From assembly GCA_034096865.1 (NCBI GenBank), contig JAWQFJ010026952.1, positions 1 through 35,000 of the forward strand: 35,000 nt of DNA. The letters are read 5' to 3'. Below the pieces are notes generated by a model. It searched no databases, was not told the origin of the DNA, and was given only the letters and a program-made list of their open reading frames with translations. The translations under genes were made by a program, and so were the position numbers. Position 1 is the stretch's first letter, and each line of letters opens with the position of its first letter. Below, in pieces: positions 1 through 10,489 of the stretch. The stretch is from Theodoxus fluviatilis. Taxonomy: Eukaryota; Mollusca; Gastropoda; Cycloneritida; Neritidae.

Positions 1-1655
1 ATACTGTGGACAGGAGTATATTGTGGAAAATTTTGCAAGAAAATGGGATTACAGGAAAAATCTTAGATGTTTTGATAGCCATGTACGGATCAGTGCGATA
101 CTGCGTAAGAGGGAGGGAGGGTCTAACAGACTTCTTTGAGTGCTCCTCGGGACTAAAACAAGGCTGCAAAATCAGCCCGATCTTATTTTCTTACCTAATT
201 AATTCCCTGATTGAAGAGATTTCGGAAAACAGTAAGCACGGTATACAACTTTTACCCAATACACCTGATTTAAGTGCCCTCCTTTTTGCAGACGATGTCG
301 CTCTGCTTTCTGATACAGCAGTTGGTCTCCAAAATCAATTAAACTGTCTTAAAAGCGCAGCAGATAAACTTGGCCTGAAGATTAACACAGACAAAACGAA
401 AGTAGTTGTATACAGACTAGGTGGATATTTGGCCAGATATGAAAGATGGTATCTAGGTGACGTACAACTGGAAGTGGTCAGCGATTACAAGTATCTCGGC
501 AACATACTTTCGACGAAATTATGCTCCAAAGAGACACAGAAGGATTTGGCTTGTAGAGCAAGAGCTGCTCTTTTTCTGTTAACTAAGACATTGAGAAAGA
601 TTGCACAGGTAACACCAGATGTGTATTTTAAACTGTTTGATGCACAAATTCAGCCGATTCTTTTGTATGGAGCTGAAATCTGGGGAATGGATGATTGTCA
701 TACGGTAGAAAATGTACATCTACAGGCTCTGAAAAGTTTCCTTAACGTTTCTTCACGAACCCCTAATGATATGATCTATGGAGACACTGGGCGTTTTCCT
801 CTGTCTATCAATGCCAAGTTACGTAGTATCAAGTACTGGCTTAAAATCTTGAAGATGGACGAAAGTAGGTTACCCTTTAGAGTTTATCAGATGATGCTGT
901 GTACACCGAAAAATGAAGATTTTTGGGCAACCAAAATCAAAAAGATACTTATAGAATGCGATTTAGAAAATGTATGGTCAAACCAGCGGGTTACCAATGA
1001 GACAGCACTTCTGAGAAACATCAGAGAAAAACTCATTAGCAGATTTTGTACTGATTGGGAAGTGCGAGTACGGCATAGTAGTAGATATTCTTTCTATAGA
1101 CTCTTCAAAATATCTTTTGGAACCGAACAGTACCTATACGATATAGATAAAAAAGTATTTAGAGATATTTATATACGTTTCAGGATGGGAATTACGGATT
1201 TATTCAGTCACAAATACAGATACACGACAGGTGATGGCATTAATTTGTGTCCGCTCTGCAGAGAAAGAGAAGAAACAGAGACCCATTTTCTACTCTATTG
1301 CCCTACATTGTACGATTTAAGGGAACGTTTCATATTTGCTTCGTTAGATTCGAACGTCGATGAACCGGTAAAACGCCTAATGTCCAGTAAACACAGGAAG
1401 ACAATAAGAGCAACTAGTATGTTTTTGTACAAGGCATTCAAACGTAGACAGGATGCGCTTGAGTCCGCGGAGCGGGACAGCTTTTATATTTAAGTAATTT
1501 TCTCGTAAGAATTGACACTGTCAATTACAAATATATTGACACTGTATATTTGAAATGTATTGATTTGTATTTACATTGTATACTTGAAAGGGGCCGGTGG
1601 CCTATTCAATAAATCCATTCGTTCGTTCATTCGTTCGTTCGTTCTCTCTCTCTCT
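1..1655 (+). mobile_element. Non-LTR retrotransposon (LINE), 3' portion with coding end, 3' UTR and tail
   Basis: The element enters from the left edge with its reverse transcriptase already open and ends in a short 3' UTR (1494-1590), a GC-rich mini-hairpin (GGGGCCGGTGGCC, about 1590-1602) and a (TTCG)/(TTCA) tetranucleotide tail at 1617-1643 that grades into (TC)n. A simple-repeat tail rather than poly(A) is common in several LINE clades. The element at 1656-5560 is a decayed relative: the two share the segment around RHSSRYSFY / SESSRLAFY and what follows. I cannot assign the clade with confidence. Confidence 0.85.
6..1493 (+). CDS. LINE reverse transcriptase, C-terminal part (5' end outside window)
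   Basis: An open frame of 495 codons continues upstream past the window edge; the first listed codon is GTG inside the RT, not a true start. It begins in the conserved FDSVD-xx-LW stretch (VDRSILWKIL). It then shows GLKQGC (residues 49-54) and the RT catalytic box FADDVALLS (94-102; Asp96 and Asp97), followed by a thumb/linker with YLGNILS. Near residues 419-438 a CCHC-type knuckle is visible (CPLC, nine residues on His, then five residues on Cys), the zf-RVT type found at the end of many LINE ORF2 proteins. The protein would copy the element's RNA at a nicked genomic target. The frame is uninterrupted over about 1.5 kb, so this copy is young compared with its neighbour. Upstream endonuclease content cannot be seen. 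Confidence 0.88.
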   Translation: MDRSILWKILQENGITGKILDVLIAMYGSVRYCVRGREGLTDFFECSSGLKQGCKISPILFSYLINSLIEEISENSKHGIQLLPNTPDLSALLFADDVALLSDTAVGLQNQLNCLKSAADKLGLKINTDKTKVVVYRLGGYLARYERWYLGDVQLEVVSDYKYLGNILSTKLCSKETQKDLACRARAALFLLTKTLRKIAQVTPDVYFKLFDAQIQPILLYGAEIWGMDDCHTVENVHLQALKSFLNVSSRTPNDMIYGDTGRFPLSINAKLRSIKYWLKILKMDESRLPFRVYQMMLCTPKNEDFWATKIKKILIECDLENVWSNQRVTNETALLRNIREKLISRFCTDWEVRVRHSSRYSFYRLFKISFGTEQYLYDIDKKVFRDIYIRFRMGITDLFSHKYRYTTGDGINLCPLCREREETETHFLLYCPTLYDLRERFIFASLDSNVDEPVKRLMSSKHRKTIRATSMFLYKAFKRRQDALESAERDSFYI

Positions 1656-4600
1656 CTCTCTGAGGATGAAAATGCAGGGTTGGGTTCTGGCAGTTGTCAC
1701 TGCCCTGAACGTGCTGCCCAACGAAACTCTCAGGATCACTGTACAAACCACATTGGTAGAATTCTTATTAAATTTGTGCAAAATGTACCATTTATACATA
1801 TTGAATGGGAGCACTACTGCCGACAGTGCGGGAACATGACCTATCTTTCCCAGCGTGGCAATAGCGTCATTGATTACGGATTACTTTATGCAACTGATTT
1901 TATCCCCATTGTCAATTTCAAGATAGGAGACAATGTTATATCTAAACATATGCCCTTAGAGATGCGCGTAGGTTTGCGTGTAAACAGTAGTTCACCCAAA
2001 CGGGGTCCTCCTTCACTGGGTAAAGAAACTAAATTTCATTGAAAGGAAGAAAAGGCACAGGAGGTGAAACAAAACCTACAAAGTATTGAGTTTAGAACTA
2101 ACCTTGGACAGGCATCTCGACTGATAGATAGCGATCTGATGGGGCAATGGATGTTTTTGGTTCAAACATTAATTTCTAGTGCTCAGTGTATGCAGCGTAA
2201 CATTAAGTCAAACAAAGCTATGGCGGGCAAGAAGTAATCCCAGACGGTTTGATATACATGTAGATTGTCAGCGAGCCAAACGGGACGCAACAAAAGCGCT
2301 CAATCATGTAAGAAAAAGTGGATTGGCGATAGATAGAAAACAATACGTTGAACTTAGAAATGAGTACAAGAAACTTATCAGAGAAAAGAAAGATATGCAT
2401 AACAAAGTTTTACGTCGAACCCTAATAGATACCGTAAGAAACTCTGCAGCCTTTTGGCAAATGGCACGAAAAGCAGTGGATACAAGATCCCCAAACCCTC
2501 CAATAGACATGAACGTGTGGAAAAGGTATTGTCAAACTCTGCTTGGCCAAGATTAGTGTGTAATGTATGTCGATAACTACTGGTACCTAATTGTCAGACA
2601 TGGGGAACTGGATGCGCCAATACGCGGAAATGAGGTAGAGCTGGGAATCGCTATATTAAGACCTAAAAAAGTGACAGGTATATATGATATTCCTGGGGAT
2701 TACCTCAAATGTGTGAGTGCATATATAACCCCTTTCCTTGTCTCACTCTTTAATGTTATATATGGAGAGAAAAAAAACTTCCGCCATAATAAGTGTAAAT
2801 CTGTCATATTTCCTATACACAAAAGCGAAGTCCCAAAAACTACAGAGGGATATCGTTGCAGTGTAGTGTAAGTAAAAATGTTATGTCTGTGTTGACAACC
2901 CGTCTTCGTGCATGGGCAGAAGAATGCCTTGAGCAAGCAGGGTTTTGGATGGACCATTCCACCTTTGATCATGTTTTTACCCTTCATTCTCTTGCAATCA
3001 GGCATGTGTACGGTAGTGGTAGAGGAAAACTACGCCGTCTTTGTTGACTATCGAAGGGCCTTTGACTCTGTTGATAGGGCTCATCTTTGGACAGTGCTGG
3101 CGGAGTCAGGGCTTTCAACAAAGTTCTTAAGAATACTTCAGTCGGTTTACTCACAAGTGCAGGCGTGTGTACGGTGGAATGATGCCCTGTCAGATTTCTT
3201 TGACAGCTCGGTCGACGTATGACAGGGGGCAGTCGCGTCCCCTATAATTTTTATAATTCATTGAATATGTTGCAAGGTATATAAACGTATACACACGGGC
3301 GCCATGGTGTACCGCTACTGCCGAGAATGACGGCAGTGTTTTCGCTTGTCTTTGCAGACGATGTTGTGCTACTTTCTACTACTCCATGTGGTTTACAGTA
3401 CCAGATAAATAGCCTAAACCACGCTTCCGAGAGATTGAGCCTTCACGTCAATACTGAATAAACCAAAGGTCATTGTATTCCGAGGGGCGGTTTTCTGGGC
3501 CGAGGGGAAAGGTGGTCTTTAGGAGGAACATATTTAGAAGTAGTGAATGAATATAGATACTAAGGATTCGTACAAACTACTAAACTGTCAGTATCTGCTG
3601 TTCTCGACAAGCCAAGAAAAAAATATATAGTTGATTAAGGCAAAAGCATCTTCGCACTATGAACACAGCAGTTTTCTTCCGTTTGTATGGTGCTCAAATA
3701 CATCCTTCTTTACTCTATGGTTCAGAGTTGTGGGTATTGGAGACAAGAGAAAGTATTGAGAAGGCGAACATGTTTGCATGCATGCGTTTTCCAGTGTATC
3801 TATAAAAACTCCAAATGTCATGTGCAGTGGTGAACTGGGAAGGTACCCAATGTTTATTAACACCATTATTCGGGCGATTAGGTACTGGTTTCGGCTGAGC
3901 AGGATGTCGGAAAGCAGACAGCCTAAGCAGGCCTACTTAATGCAGTCGAAAGAAAGCGTGTGTGTAATAATGAATTGGGTAAAATCAGTTGAACAATGTC
4001 TGTCAAGGCTTGGATTTGTCTATGTGTGGACAAACTGTGGGCATATAAATGAAAAGAGCTTTATTCCATCGCTAAGACAAACAAGAAGGGCAAAGCCCAT
4101 ACGACTCACGTGCTTGACCTTGACCTTTATATGACCTTGACCTTCAGGTGACCTTCAAGGTCAAGGTCAAACAACTAAACCTACCAAGACATCATACACA
4201 AAGAAATGCTTTACACATTTTTCCTACCAAAATACATGTGACCTTGACCCAAGGTCAAGGTCATCCAAGGTCATGCAACACAAAGCTGTTAATTCAAGAC
4301 ATAGGAAGCACAATGGTGCTTATTGGCACTTTCTACCATGAGATATAGTCACTTTTAGTGGTTACCTACCCCATTTTGGTCACATTTCATAAGGGTCAAA
4401 GTGACCTTGACCTTGATGATATGTAAACAAATGTGTCTCATGATGAAAGTATAACATGTGCCCCACATAATTATTAAGTTTGAAACAGTTATCTTCCATA
4501 GTTCAGGGTCAAGGTCACTTCAAAATATGTATACAATCCAACTTTGAAGAGCTCCTGTGACCTTGACCTTGAAGCAAGGTCAACCAAACTGGTATCAAAA

Positions 4601-5560
4601 GATAGGGCTTGCTTTGACCTATATACCACTTGTAGCTAAGGTCGCCATTCTCAATAATGTGGGAGAAAATTGGGAAAATGTGAAAAATGACTGTTTTTGA
4701 GACCACATTTATGGCTCCTGTGACCTTGACTTTGAAGCAAGGTCAAGTCACTATGTATGTTTTTTGAGGCCTTGTCATCATACACCATCATGCCACATTT
4801 GGTGTTGATAGACTTAATAGTCTCCGAGAAAAATCCAACGTTTAAGTTTTTTACGCCCGGACGGACGGACGGACGCCCGGACGGACGGACGGACGAAACG
4901 GCTCAGTACATAGACTCACTTTTGCTTCGCATGTGAGTCAAAAATTTGTGACTGCTCCCTACAGTAATGGCACATGAAAATCAGTGAAAGTAGCCGACTT
5001 GCCTTTTACGGATCTTTTAAGCGCTCTCTACAGTGCATGAGTTATCTGAATTACATCAATATTTTTAAAAAATGTACGGATGCATTCATACGTTTCCGTG
5101 TTGGAAATTTTGCACTTGGGGCAAACCTGCGTAATCCTGAACACGATGCAGACAGAGAGTGTCCATTTTCGGTCAGGACGAGGATGAACGGCATTTTAAA
5201 ATACATTGTCACATGGGGACCTACGAGATAAAAATCTTGCAAAACACCTGAAAATTGCAAAGTGTACTGATGTGACGCACCTGATCAAGTGCTGTGATAT
5301 AAGAAAGACACGCGATGTATCGATGTATATATTTATGCCTTTAAACTTCGTTGTAAGAGGCTTAAGAAACTCTGAGGAATATCATGTATAAAGTGAAATT
5401 AATGCCAGCTGGAATGTACATCAATCAACTACAACCAATCATTTAAGTTAACGATGTTTCTGCAAGAGCGCAATGTTCTTATACCTGTATGACATTTAGT
5501 TTTACTGACTTTTCTGATTTTACACTTGTACGTGACATGTTCTAATTTTTGCATATACTG
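1656..5560 (+). pseudogene. Decayed LINE ORF2 copy (endonuclease to zinc-knuckle region), interrupted by a repeat
   Basis: Fragments in all three frames line up in the order of a LINE ORF2. The endonuclease C-terminal part is at about 1656-2042 (RGNSVIDYGLLY and SKHMPLEM, the family's SVIDY and SDHxPLE motifs). A basic linker follows at 2179-2556, then RT N-terminal pieces at 2563-2871. RT motif A (VDYRRAFDSVD) is at about 3040-3075 and the catalytic VFADDVVLLS at about 3350-3380. Thumb/linker pieces are at 3650-4078, and the C-terminal part at 4974-5391 aligns with the intact copy to the left. Stops and frameshifts occur throughout, so it is dead. The start lies in the endonuclease, consistent with 5' truncation during reverse transcription, and abuts the tail of the first LINE. 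An ~866-bp repeat (4079-4944) splits it. The 3' limit is approximate. Confidence 0.8.
4079..4944 (+). mobile_element. TGACCTTGA-rich interspersed repeat, copy A (non-coding)
   Basis: Its limits are set by comparison with a reversed copy at 12548-16990. Both start AAACAAGAAGGGCAAAGCCC and end ATGTGAGTCAAAAA, and outside these points the flanks differ. The 5' end carries a small palindrome (GGGCAAAGCCC). The 3' end carries a stem (GACTCAC ... GTGAGTC, 13-base loop) followed by A's. The body holds about twelve TGACCTTGA/TCAAGGTCA motifs on both strands and a GGAC/CCGGAC minisatellite at about 4855-4900. There is no plausible protein. It interrupts the decayed LINE, whose reading resumes at about 4945. 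I see no clear target duplication and no long terminal inverted repeats, so its class is open; a Helitron-like non-autonomous element is one guess. Confidence 0.75.
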
Positions 5561-5584
5561 TCTTCAAGAGTCGTCGGCTGAAAA

Positions 5585-5589
<5 letters not shown>

Positions 5590-5655
<66 letters not shown>

Positions 5656-6041
5656 GCTCACTCTCTCTCCCTTTTTCTTTCACCCTCTCCCCCTCTCCCT
5701 CTCTCTCTCCACCCACCCACACCCACTCTTTCTCTCTCTCCACCCATCCCCACCCTCTCTCCCTCTCCATCCATCCCCACCCTCTCTTCCTCTCCACCCA
5801 ACCCCACTCTCTCTCTCCACCCCACCCCCCTACACCCTCTCTTCCTCTCCACCCACACCCACCTTTTCTCTCTCCACCCACCCCACCCTCTCTCCATCCA
5901 TTCCCACCCTCTCTCCATCCATTCCCACCATCTCTCCCACTCCACCCACCCCCACTCTCTCTCTCTTCACCCACCCCAACTCTCTCTCTTCACTCACCCC
6001 CACTCTCTCTCTCTCTCTCCACCCACCCATCCACTCTCTCC

Positions 6042-6107
<66 letters not shown>
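5590..6107 (+). repeat. Pyrimidine-rich satellite: (TC)n flanking CTCTCTCCACCC-type minisatellite
   Basis: Perfect (TC)n at about 5590-5651 and again at about 6046-6106 bracket roughly 400 bases of degenerate CTCTCTCCACCCACCCC units. Almost every plus-strand base is C or T, with A mainly in CAC. All frames here are open by composition and do not encode real proteins. Confidence 0.95.
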
Positions 6108-6112
<5 letters not shown>

Positions 6113-6547
6113 GACACTCGGCAGGACTTGCGTCGCTTGTTTATGAAAGTCTACTGTAGCTGCAATAGTGGTTGTGTAGTTAGGTCTGAAGGTGCTTGTA
6201 AAACGCAAAGAGGTCCAAGCGATCGATGCACTGCGTAAATAAAGAATTTCATAGCCGAAGCCAATATGTACAGCTCACCAAAATACTCCCTGAAATAACC
6301 ATGAGGCCAAAACTACCTTACATAGTACGAATGCACTGTGTGTCTAAAGCTACTGATCAGCTCCATGAGTTTCAACTTGGGAAGTATGTTGCGCTTCTAC
6401 TACACTGTCGACATCTTCTTCGTCTTTTCCCAATTATATGGGAAGAGTTTGCCCTGGAATTTGCTGTCGAAATGAGAACACATATTTTCAAGGTAACATT
6501 TTCTTAGACCAGGAGGAACCCCTTCCAGAAAAAGTATATATCATTTT
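6108..6547. other. Gene-free stretch between satellite and LINE tail
   Basis: A 93-codon frame at 6226-6507 has no recognisable motif, no flanking splice pattern I trust and no counterpart elsewhere in the window. I see nothing else supportable here. Confidence 0.5.
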
Positions 6548-6840
6548 CTTAATAGAATAGAATAGAATTCTTCGGCTTGCTTAGGCGTCCAGGGCCTATC
6601 GCCGATTCTGGTAGTTCTCTGGCTGTATTTTTATTGTTCTTATGGATAAAGAAAAAATTAGAGAGAAAAAAAAGGCCTAATTGCTGTGCATCATCTGCGC
6701 CAGTGGTTCCTCCAGCTTGAACATATATCCTTGTAGATGCTTGTCCACTCTGTTCTTGAACGAGTTCAGGCTCGGTGCCTCAACTACGCTGTTCGGGAGG
6801 CTTCCGCACTTCAGCTTGCAATTGTCGTGCCATACTTGGG
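6548..6840 (-). mobile_element. LINE 3'-end fragment (minus strand)
   Basis: Read on the minus strand, about 6838-6679 encodes CGSLPNSVVEAPSLNSFKN followed by RVDKHL and a stop. This is the WNxLPxxVVxAxSxNSFKxRLDxH ending typical of LINE RT proteins. A short 3' UTR follows, then a tail of TTCTA repeats (plus strand AATAGAATAGAATAG at 6551-6565). Only the last 50-odd codons are present, as expected of a strongly 5'-truncated copy. The tail differs from the (TTCG)n tail at 1617, so this is a different LINE family. Confidence 0.75.
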
Positions 6841-7167
6841 AAACAATGCATAATGACTATAAAAGTTTCAGTCCTGTGCTCGCTCAAGCCTCGACATGAT
6901 CCAAAAAGACAGCACTACAGTCAAAGTTAGTATACATGCCACTGGCATGGGTGAAATCAAGATTACTGGACCGTTAGCACATGCTTAGAATGTGCCTCGG
7001 CACCTTGTTAGATGGTATCGTGTCATACTCCGGTGCATTCTTAACACAGAGATACATGTATCCACTAGTCTCAGCCACGCTGAATGACTCCGGTGTCGAT
7101 CATGTCGTCTGTACCTTATTATATAATTGCGAGAGGAAATTATAACTCTGTACATTCCATTTTCTAC

Positions 7168-7195
7168 GATGACGTGACATCACGGGTCTGACGTC
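7168..7195 (+). promoter_or_regulatory. CRE/ATF-like promoter block, FAM194-like gene 1
   Basis: TGACGTGACATCAC followed three bases later by TCTGACGT, about 0.22 kb before the ATG at 7402. The block TGACATCAC-N3-TCTGACGT recurs with identical spacing about 0.21 kb before the ATG of the paralogue (17885-17905). TGACGT and TGACATCA are CREB/ATF-type half and near-full sites. Promoter function is inferred from this conservation. Confidence 0.5.
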
Positions 7196-7401
7196 TTCGC
7201 AGGAAGTCTAAACTAGATGATCGTGCTGAGTTCGACCTACTCCGGTCAATACTGGGGTGAGGCATTTACCAGCATGACTAACGACCATCAGGCGAATTTC
7301 CTTTGCTCGAAGAACCAACAGATCAGCCTACGATTCTCGACCACCCACAGATCTCAGGTGTGAGGGTATATTTTCAGCCAAATGTATTTGTAAAAAACAG
7401 A

Positions 7402-8428
7402 ATGAGACGGTCCACGGGCATCTCTAATCGAGCGGTCTCGTCTGCCTTGGACAGCGGGAGCAGTAAGACTTCCTCTTTCACCACGTCTGTCAACGACACG
7501 ATCGCCCACAACTCCTCTGACCCAGTCTCCACCAATCTCAGCGAGATGGATTCCAGCTACGGTGAGCTCTCGACTTCGTGCAGCTGCCTTGACATCTCCT
7601 CGTCAACCTGTAGTTGCAGCTTGTCGGGAAGTGCGATGGCCTCGTCAGTTCGAAGCGATACCATCGACTATCCCGCCTTCGGCTCTACTTGGTCAACGAC
7701 CTTTTCTGGAGCTGTCTATGGCCACAGTGCATCGACGGGCTCTCCCCTAGTTTGCAACAGGAGGGGGAGGATAAGTACTCTATCATCATGTGACTCTCTG
7801 TGCGAGTCGGACAGTGAGTGTGATTGTCCGGAGTCCTCACATACTTTCTGTGCGACTTCAGGGGCACTTGACCAAAGCTGTAGCGACACCTGCTTGGCGA
7901 GAGGCCGAGCAAGGTCTCTGGGTCATGGGCACCCCGACTCAGTCCTGATCTACCTCCATTCCATCAGCATGCAAATGGAGCTTCTCCTCCCAAGGCCGGC
8001 CTACCCAAAAATCCTCGACTTCCTTCGCCAGCGCATTAGCCCAACCAAAGAGCCTGTCGTTGGAGTCGAGCACAGTTTTCAGTGGGTGTGCGAATTCTGC
8101 GGGGAAAAAATCGAAGTGATGCCAACTTTCAGGCAGCAGCCTGGCGTGGACTCAAAGCTGCAGTTCTGCTGCGATCGGTTCCGTGAGTTTGTGGAGACTG
8201 TCACTAGGCAGATCAAGGACATGGAAGAGGAAGCACCGAGGAAGATCTCTCTAACCGACATAGAAAAACGCGAAAGTAACTCTAAAGCAGATAATACGTT
8301 AGATAATAATAGGACGATAGATCGCGCGCTAAAGGAAAAAAAAGAAGTAACGGAGCGATTGATCCAACGGAGGGGTTTGAAAGGAGTAGGCAACCGCGAG
8401 GAAGGAGCGGGCGAGCCAGGCAAGACAC

Positions 8429-8500
<72 letters not shown>

Positions 8501-9705
8501 ATGATGATGTTGATGATGGTGTTACAAAGGGTATGCCTACATCCCAGAAAACCAAAATGTCACGAGGGAGACGATTACCGAAGGCTGCAGACTCAGAGCG
8601 ATACAATAATCGTTTACTTACTACCTACCTCGGCAAGACAGACACAAACAGAGAGGTGGAGAAATGGAAAAAGTCTTCAGGGGCTCAAATACAAGGAAAA
8701 TACACCGCAGAGAGTGAGGTGAGTAAAAAACGTAAGTCTCACAGGGGAAAAAAGCATGTCCTCGTTTCACGAAAGAATACTTTGTCGGTTGCTGTCCACG
8801 GTTTTTTATTTTCCGAAGAATGTTATATCAACTCTCTGCAGCAAATTCGTGAGAAAATCAAATTCACTCTTGAGGGACTGTGGAATTTGCCCAAGAATTT
8901 GCCCAAGAATTTGCCAACAAGGAAAAAGAAGAAAGCTTATTCGAAAATTGTGCTCGATGAGCATTGGTGGGCTATTCGGATGCGTTGCCAGGAATTGCTA
9001 CCCCATGAAAAGTTCTACAAGGAAGATCGTGTATTCATCATAATATTTCCCGATGGATCCGGCAATGTCTATTATTCGTCTGGAAACCTTGCTGTTCTCA
9101 TTTTCAGCACTGTTACCAAACGCTATTCCTACGTCGTTCTAGAAGACAAGCAGTCCGACCCTGTGCTCTTGGCATGCTTCAGTGACCAGGGCTACGGTTT
9201 CTGCTACTTCCAAAACACCAGCGTGCGACTGACCTACAACCCTATCGAGGGCTGTCTGCAGGAGCGGGGAGGCGATTTCAGGCAGAAGTGGGTGTGGAAG
9301 GCTGACTATCTGTCTGGGGTATTCCACCCAGTGTGCTTTGCCCTCAACGCTCAGATCGGAATACGCGCCATGGGCCCCGAGAACATCACGCTATCCTTCA
9401 GAGACAGACAGCACTTCTGCAGGTTCCAAATAGACACCAACATAAACAGAGACCTCAGTATGATGCAGAAGGAGGTCGCAGAGCATGAAGATTACATGCA
9501 GGACCTGAGAGAGACTCGTCTTATCCTTCGCCGACTGCTGAAGAACCTGCAAACGCAGGTCTCCCTCACTCGGTCTGATAAGGTTCCCTACCTGCCACCA
9601 ATCCGGCAGCCTCAACTTGCCATTGTGATGCCTAGAAAAACTTCAGGCCAGAAAAAGAAGAAGGAGAAGCTCCAAAGATTACATCTTCATAATGTCGGTG
9701 TATAA
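7402..9705 (+). CDS. FAM194-domain (ERICH6-like) protein, paralogue 1
   Basis: The frame is open from about 7282, but the first in-frame ATG is at 7402, giving 767 residues; an upstream spliced start is not excluded. The N-terminal ~170 residues are Ser/Thr-rich and low complexity. A conserved block follows (HPDSVLIYLHSISMQMELLL..., from about residue 177). It leads to CEFC (Cys230, Cys233) and FCC (Cys256, Cys257), a likely metal-binding cysteine group. The middle is charged and disordered, with a run of 23 Asp encoded by a GAT microsatellite (8431-8499) and an NLPKNLPKNLP repeat. Residues ~549-676 (GNVYYSSGN, YSYVVLEDK, GFCYF, LSFRDRQHFCRF) fit the FAM194 domain of glutamate-rich protein 6; a tail ending LHNVGV follows. 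Molecular function is unknown; the family is poorly characterised. There is no intron inside the frame. The family call is from motif memory, not a search. Confidence 0.68.
8431..8499 (+). repeat. (GAT)23 microsatellite inside a coding region
   Basis: Twenty-three perfect GAT codons (poly-Asp), followed by TAT GAT GAT GTT GAT GAT. Repeat-number changes would keep the frame, so length polymorphism of the acidic run is expected. Confidence 0.95.
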
Positions 9706-10420
9706 TCCCAATCCGGCTCACTCCCGTCGCAGCATCGCTGTCATGGTGGTTTCCTCTCCTTCTTGATATCTCGCCATCTTTGCGTCTGGATTATCAGTTG
9801 CGTCCCTAGGTGGTTGAGTGTGCGGTGTGCAACATGGTTGAGTTTTGCTCTTGCATTCAACCATGCACGGGCGACGTGACGAGTATTATGAGTGATTTAT
9901 AACTAGTCAGGCTCTGTAATAAGATTTAGGCTTGTTTTGTTTAATTCGGTATGAGTATTTTGACCGCAAGCATGACTGAGCATAAAGCATTAACCTAAGC
10001 AGAATAGATGTTTCTGCTTCATCCATCGTTGCAATAGGGCCGATGAGCCTGACAACGAATTGTCTGGAACTCTCGCAACTAGGAATATCTGCTTTTTTAA
10101 TGCCCTTACGCCACTGCTTGTGGTTCGTCGCCTAGAAACCGCGCAAAGAGTCCCACTATCTCCCTGTTCGCTGCAATGAATACGAACAGTTTACTGTATA
10201 GTGGTTTGGCAATGTTATACTAGCGCATCTTGTCGTAACTTTGCATTGATTCGTCTTGCTTTTGTTTGATTCGAGTCCTTGGCCCGGCCAGCCTGCCTTG
10301 GCTAAGTTTCCTGCAGGGCCTGTCAGTCGTGTCTCCACTGCAAATAACGGCGAATCCCGTTCAGTCTTGGCCGTTAAGTCAAAGGCAAGTTCACAGTATA
10401 CATATCTGTAGTGATTCAGT

Positions 10421-10421
<1 letters not shown>

Positions 10422-10486
<65 letters not shown>
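10422..10486 (+). repeat. (TC)n microsatellite
   Basis: About 32 uninterrupted CT units. Confidence 0.97.

Positions 10487-10489
<3 letters not shown>

Noticed and set aside
4148..4706. Short frames within the TGACCTTGA repeat
   Set aside because: They consist mainly of translated repeat units and are not preserved between the two copies.
5526..6146. 206-codon plus-strand frame and several minus-strand frames across the pyrimidine satellite
   Set aside because: They arise from (TC)n/CACCC composition, which lacks stop codons; every frame is open.
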